64,000 bases of DNA, taken from the NCBI RefSeq assembly GCF_024763615.1, contig NC_077224.1, positions 63,498,712 to 63,562,711 on the forward strand, read 5' to 3'. Under the pieces are notes generated by a model. The model was not told where the DNA came from. It worked only from the letters and a program-made list of their open reading frames with translations, and did not search any database. Positions 59,925-64,000 of this stretch are shown in pieces; within the stretch, counting starts at the first letter, position 1; each line of letters opens with the position of its first letter. Position numbers and translations under genes: made by a program. The stretch comes from Phlebotomus papatasi. Its lineage: Eukaryota; Arthropoda; Insecta; Diptera; Psychodidae.

Positions 59925-60628
59925 GGCTTGAGGTTTAACTCAGTTTCCAAAGGCCTCAAAAATCTTAATAACAAACAATTTTGTTAATTTTTCAAAATCT
60001 AATGGCTAATTTGCTCTTAATATTCAATTCAAAGCAACAATTTCCTCAAAAATCTTGCCTGTTAAGGAATTAGAGGATTTAACCCTTTAAGGACGATTGG
60101 AACATCGGTGTCCCATAAAGAAAATAATTTTTCCTGACTACTTAAAGTTATTTTTTTTCTTATGTCTGTACATAATTGTAGAGTAGAAGGTTGAAGGAAT
60201 CTAGAATATTTTTTTGCAAATCTCTAGCTATTTGCTATGTAGTAAATATTTAAGTATAAAAATGGCGGATTTTTAAATTCTGAAATTCATAATTGATTTT
60301 ATTTATTTTTTATACTTCTAATTTTTTTTTTAAGTAAAACCCTTTTGGCAATAAAAACTACAATACTCATACAAAGCAAAAAATATTATTCATTGGTATT
60401 GTCAGAAAAATTACTTAAATTTTTAGGCTATTTTTGTTACTATCGTTCATAGAGCACAAAATACACCGAATCAAAATCTGTTGGACTTTCCAAAGTTAGA
60501 TGTAAAACTTATCATTGTTTATGTTTCTCAGTTTAATTTTTATTGTTGATTTTCAGTCCGTAAAAAGTGTCTCGTCGTTAAAGGGTTATGCCATATGGCT
60601 AAGCCTCAGGCCTGAAGACCGTAAAAGG
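59925..60628. mobile_element. Family V element split by family I
   Basis: V-like sequence resembling 9880-10099 lies at 59925-60082 and 60586-60628 (ggcctgaagaccgta). The I element separates the two parts. Confidence 0.6.
60083..60585 (+). mobile_element. Family I element, TTAA insertion into V
   Basis: 503 bp. Left flank TTAA, right flank TTAT. Comparison with other V copies shows the right flank was originally TTAA. Tips ccctttaaggacgattgg and tcgtcgttaaaggg. Contains the near-palindrome ggaacatcggtgtccc inside the left tip. Confidence 0.8.
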
Positions 60629-60634
60629 GTCATA

Positions 60635-60790
60635 GATCCCAAATAACAATTTTATTGTTTTTTTTTTCAAGATCTAGTAGATAATTTTGCCCTTAATATC
60701 CAATTTTAAGTCAAAATTTTCCTAAAAAATATTACCTAAAAATAGAGAATCTAAGCCATATGCCTAAACCTTATGTCTGGAATCCGTATA
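60635..60790. mobile_element. Family V fragment
   Basis: Shares the inner words tccaattttaagtcaaaattt and a degraded right end (cttatgtctggaatccgtat) with other V copies. The left tip is missing. Confidence 0.5.
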
Positions 60791-62126
60791 TAATGAATTT
60801 TCGGTTACAAAGTTTCCAAATGAGATAGCGGATTAAGAATTTTCTGCTTCAGTTTTATTAAAATCCATTCAAAAAATTTCAAATAAACAGTAAGATATTA
60901 TTATAAGGTGGAGAATAGGAGATATAAGAAGAGGAATTTGTGATTATACTGCTCTATTTGTAGAGATTGAGGGATAAAAGCTGCAAAAAATCTATATAGA
61001 TAGAGTTTTAATGTCTTAATTTTATCATCTGTTACTTTCGATTATTTTTATTAATTTTTCTTAGTTTTTAAAAATTTATTTTTAAATATTCTAATATACT
61101 GCTCGAACAAGAAAATTATTTGACATATTTGTTTTATAGGCACAGAAATATTTTTATAATATTGTATTATTTTGTCTTATTTTTTACCTCATTTGTGCAA
61201 TTTTAATTTGTGCACTAAACACAAAAGCTCATTAAAATAATTAATATAGTGGGAGCATTAACATTTAATTTACAACCCATTATTGAATTTCCTTGACTAA
61301 ACAGGGGCACTGAATGAGAGAAAAAATTCACAACTCGTTTCCGACAATTCACAAGAGCTTACAAGAAAAATTCAATTTGAAAAATTCTCAAGAGACTTTC
61401 TTTGAAGAATAATGAATGCTTCCCTAGGTAATTTGCAAAAAAAAAATATTCCTAAAAAAGCCATAGAATGAATGAGCAAGAAGCTTAAAGAGTATTCAAG
61501 ATGAAAGTCAATGAAACCCATGAAACTTTAAGGTATTCCTATTGGCAGAATTTCGCACATCAATTGATGCCTAATTCATGTAAATTAAAGCAATATTTTC
61601 TCCATGAATAAAATTGAGAGTTTGTGAAAGAAATGTATCCCGGAGCTTTTAGTAAATGTTTATTTAATTCTGAAAAGACTATGGTTAATTTAGCATATCG
61701 ACACTTCGATCAGCAATTGACGTAACTTATTCAGGCCGTAAATTAATAATTTTTATTAATAGGGAACTATAGATTAGTTTTGAGCTGCTAATTTATGTGA
61801 CGAGTAACTTATGGCAATTTCTTATTTAAACAGGAAATCGATAAAACATGTGATAGAGGTTTCTGCAATTTTCAAATATTGCCATGATCATGACATAATA
61901 TTTTCAATAATGAATTTATGTTATTTGGGGTGCTTTATAATCTCATTTTAAGCGTTTTAAGACTTACCCAATATTTCTTATTAATTGAGTCCAATTAATG
62001 ATTTATAAGAATGCTTATAATCCTTATCATTTTGATTTGAATTTTTGTGTCCATTAGGCAAGTCATTCTTGTTTTCTTTCCTACAGGGCACTACTTTTCA
62101 AATAATGCGACAATTTACTGGAATTA
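60791..62126. other. Non-coding AT-rich stretch
   Basis: No supported gene or repeat. Confidence 0.45.
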
Positions 62127-62345
62127 GGGAAGACTGAGGGAAAATTAGTCACGAAAGGTATTAGATATTGGGATGTCACAGTTTGCCTTACAAGAAATAT
62201 TGAGGAAACCGTAATTTTATAGAAATAAACACCCCCCTCTTCCTTCCTATTCTTTAAAATATTTATAAATCTGATACTAACATTTTTTGTGAATTATACG
62301 TAATGAAAAAATTCATTTGCTGACTAATATTGCCCCAGTTTCCTC
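62127..62345. mobile_element. MITE family AC, TA-flanked
   Basis: 219 bp with TA on both sides. Left tip ggaagactgagggaaaat, inverse right tip attgccccagtttcctc. It resembles family N only at the tips. Confidence 0.72.
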
Positions 62346-62566
62346 TATTTGTAAAAACTTTTAATATTTTCCAAGCGAATTGACGAGTTTGGATTTATAG
62401 TTAGGGGCATGCCCTTATCAAGTCTGAAACGATTTGAGATCAGAACAATTTTGACGGAGATTTATAAATTGATTAAAAACTATCTTGAACTGATAAAACA
62501 TTAAAATAATTAAACTTAGTGCTTCCAAAAAAAAGCTTTCTAAAATTATCCAAATTGTGAGCATTA

Positions 62567-62783
62567 GGGGAAAGCGCGCTACCTTCGGACGGGTCAAGCT
62601 TCGGCCAGTTCAATTTTTTCCTCTACGTTCCTTATGCATTTCACCCTTAGCACTTTTCTGAAAATTTGAGGCATTGGACTATCTATTAAAATATAATGTA
62701 ATAGTGGGCCAAATTTACTTATAACACATTAAAAAAAAGTTTTGTGCGGAGCATAAATCGTCCGAAGGTAGCGTGCTTTCCCC
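62567..62783 (+). mobile_element. MITE family B, copy 1
   Basis: 217 bp with TA on both sides. Left tip ggggaaagcgcgctaccttc; right tip gaaggtagcgtgctttcccc, nearly a perfect inverse. Confidence 0.85.
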
Positions 62784-62839
62784 TATTCTTTTCTTGTTAT
62801 TTTTATTGTTAAACAATTTTAATAAATCTAAGGTAAATA

Positions 62840-63057
62840 GGGGAAAGCGCGCTACTTTCGGACGACTCAAGCTTCGGACAATTAATTTTTTTCTCTATGT
62901 TCCTTATGGATTTCACCCATAGCCCTTTTCTGAGAATTTGAGGCATTGGACTAGCTATTAAAATATAATATTATAATAGCCCAAATTTATAAATAACACA
63001 TTGAAAAAAAATGAATTGTTCGAAGCTTAAATCGTCCGAAGACAGCGCGCTTTCCCG
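62840..63057 (+). mobile_element. MITE family B, copy 2
   Basis: 218 bp with TA on both sides, in the same orientation 56 bp after copy 1. Shares tttgaggcattggacta and the tips ggggaaagcgcgctactttc and agcgcgctttcccg. Confidence 0.85.
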
Positions 63058-63059
63058 TA

Positions 63060-64000
63060 GTGTCAAAACTACTTTTGGGATACAGCATCTAAGTCATGAG
63101 TTCGCGCATTCTGCAAACCTTGGACCCTTTGCTGACCTTTTGTAGTAAAAGTAGACCATAATGAAGTGTCCATAGACGAGAAAATTTCAATGTAAAAGCT
63201 TCATTATTTACCACAGAAGAGGCCATAAATTTATTTAATTTTTCCTGGCGCTGATCAAATAGACGCTCTTTTATGGTTTTAGGAGAACAGAAAAAACAAG
63301 GGGTATTTAACTAAATTAAAATAATTCACCTATTTTTTATTTATTTAAAAAATTCGCAAAATATTCGCTTCATTCTTGAAATAATCCCAAAATTCGCAAT
63401 ATTCTAAATCTAAATATTCTAAATACTCGCAAAATAGTATTAAAATTATATTAATTGGAATTGTGTTCTATAGGTTCTATATCTATCAGTGAAATAAACC
63501 CCTTGAAAGTATATGAAATCTGTGTAATTGCGGATCTCCCAGGGGCTTTGATTGGTTTGGATTTTCCACTGAAAGTTGTTTGAATGTGATTGAGATAGCT
63601 TGTCGAAAGCATCGTATCCGAAATTGTTCTTTCTCTTGATATTTACATTTTCCCTTAACCATTAATACGATTTGCCTGTTGTTGGAATATACACTGAAAA
63701 ATATACATATATCTGCAAGTTAAAGAACACCCCTTTGGTACTGTTTCAATCCATTGGTGAAGGTGTTGGAAGAGTTTGGGAAGATTTACCCATCGTAAGC
63801 AAAAATCAATAGAATTTAATATAAAATGGAGAGTGGTACGATACAGACATGTACCAAAAATATATATATCATATTATGTACAAAACCAAACTCAGAGAAT
63901 GACAAGTTGAAGTTGTGTGAAGGAAAATCTCATAAAATGCCTGCGAACTGATGACGGCGTTCACTGTAATGTCGTTTGCATAATACCATGACGTTCCATT
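63060..64000. other. Non-coding stretch to window end
   Basis: No supported gene, repeat boundary or RNA gene. Confidence 0.45.

Noticed and set aside
1..64000. CRISPR array, operon or phage-like defence system
   Set aside because: No regularly spaced identical repeats with unique spacers, no dense co-directional ORFs; the window is clearly eukaryotic.

Overview
This is a gene-poor, AT-rich, repeat-dense piece of an animal genome, most likely an insect and probably a dipteran. That inference rests on the base composition, a CR1-group non-LTR retrotransposon, many short inverted-repeat DNA transposon families flanked by TA, TTAA or TAA, and tRNA-derived SINE-like heads. I cannot name the species. 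I see no operons, bacterial genes, rRNA, CRISPR array or intact functional tRNA.

Layout. 1-3 kb: an imperfect direct repeat, a TA-flanked MITE, a 71-bp satellite, a candidate last two exons of a minus-strand host gene (1456-1950) and a 666-bp element packed with GGTGTT words. 3-28 kb: non-coding AT-rich DNA carrying many MITEs, including a nested pair at 17.9-19.2 kb and a 1.7-kb element without a transposase at 21.5-23.2 kb. 28.2-33.6 kb: a near full-length LINE with ORF1 (343 aa: PHD finger, coiled coil, RNA-binding region) and ORF2 (929 aa: endonuclease and reverse transcriptase). One in-frame stop cuts off the start of ORF2. 34.4-35.6 kb: a second, 5'-truncated LINE on the minus strand. 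35.6-64 kb: more MITEs, many nested, including two nearly identical 221-bp TTAA-flanked elements, two fold-back-like elements made of short repeats, a long hairpin with TAA duplications, and a tandem pair of TA MITEs at 62.5-63.1 kb.

How the parts relate. No pathway is encoded. The coherent story is transposon ecology. At least ten sequence-unrelated MITE families share a TA target and GGGGAAA-like tips. At least four share a TTAA target and CCCTTTAA-like tips. Three LINE 3' ends share a conserved 3'-UTR motif ahead of different microsatellite tails. Six insertions of one family into another give a relative order of activity. No transposase ORF was recognised, so mobilising enzymes must be encoded elsewhere. 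Apart from the two-exon candidate and the LINE ORFs, the small ORFs look like chance or repeat-derived open frames.
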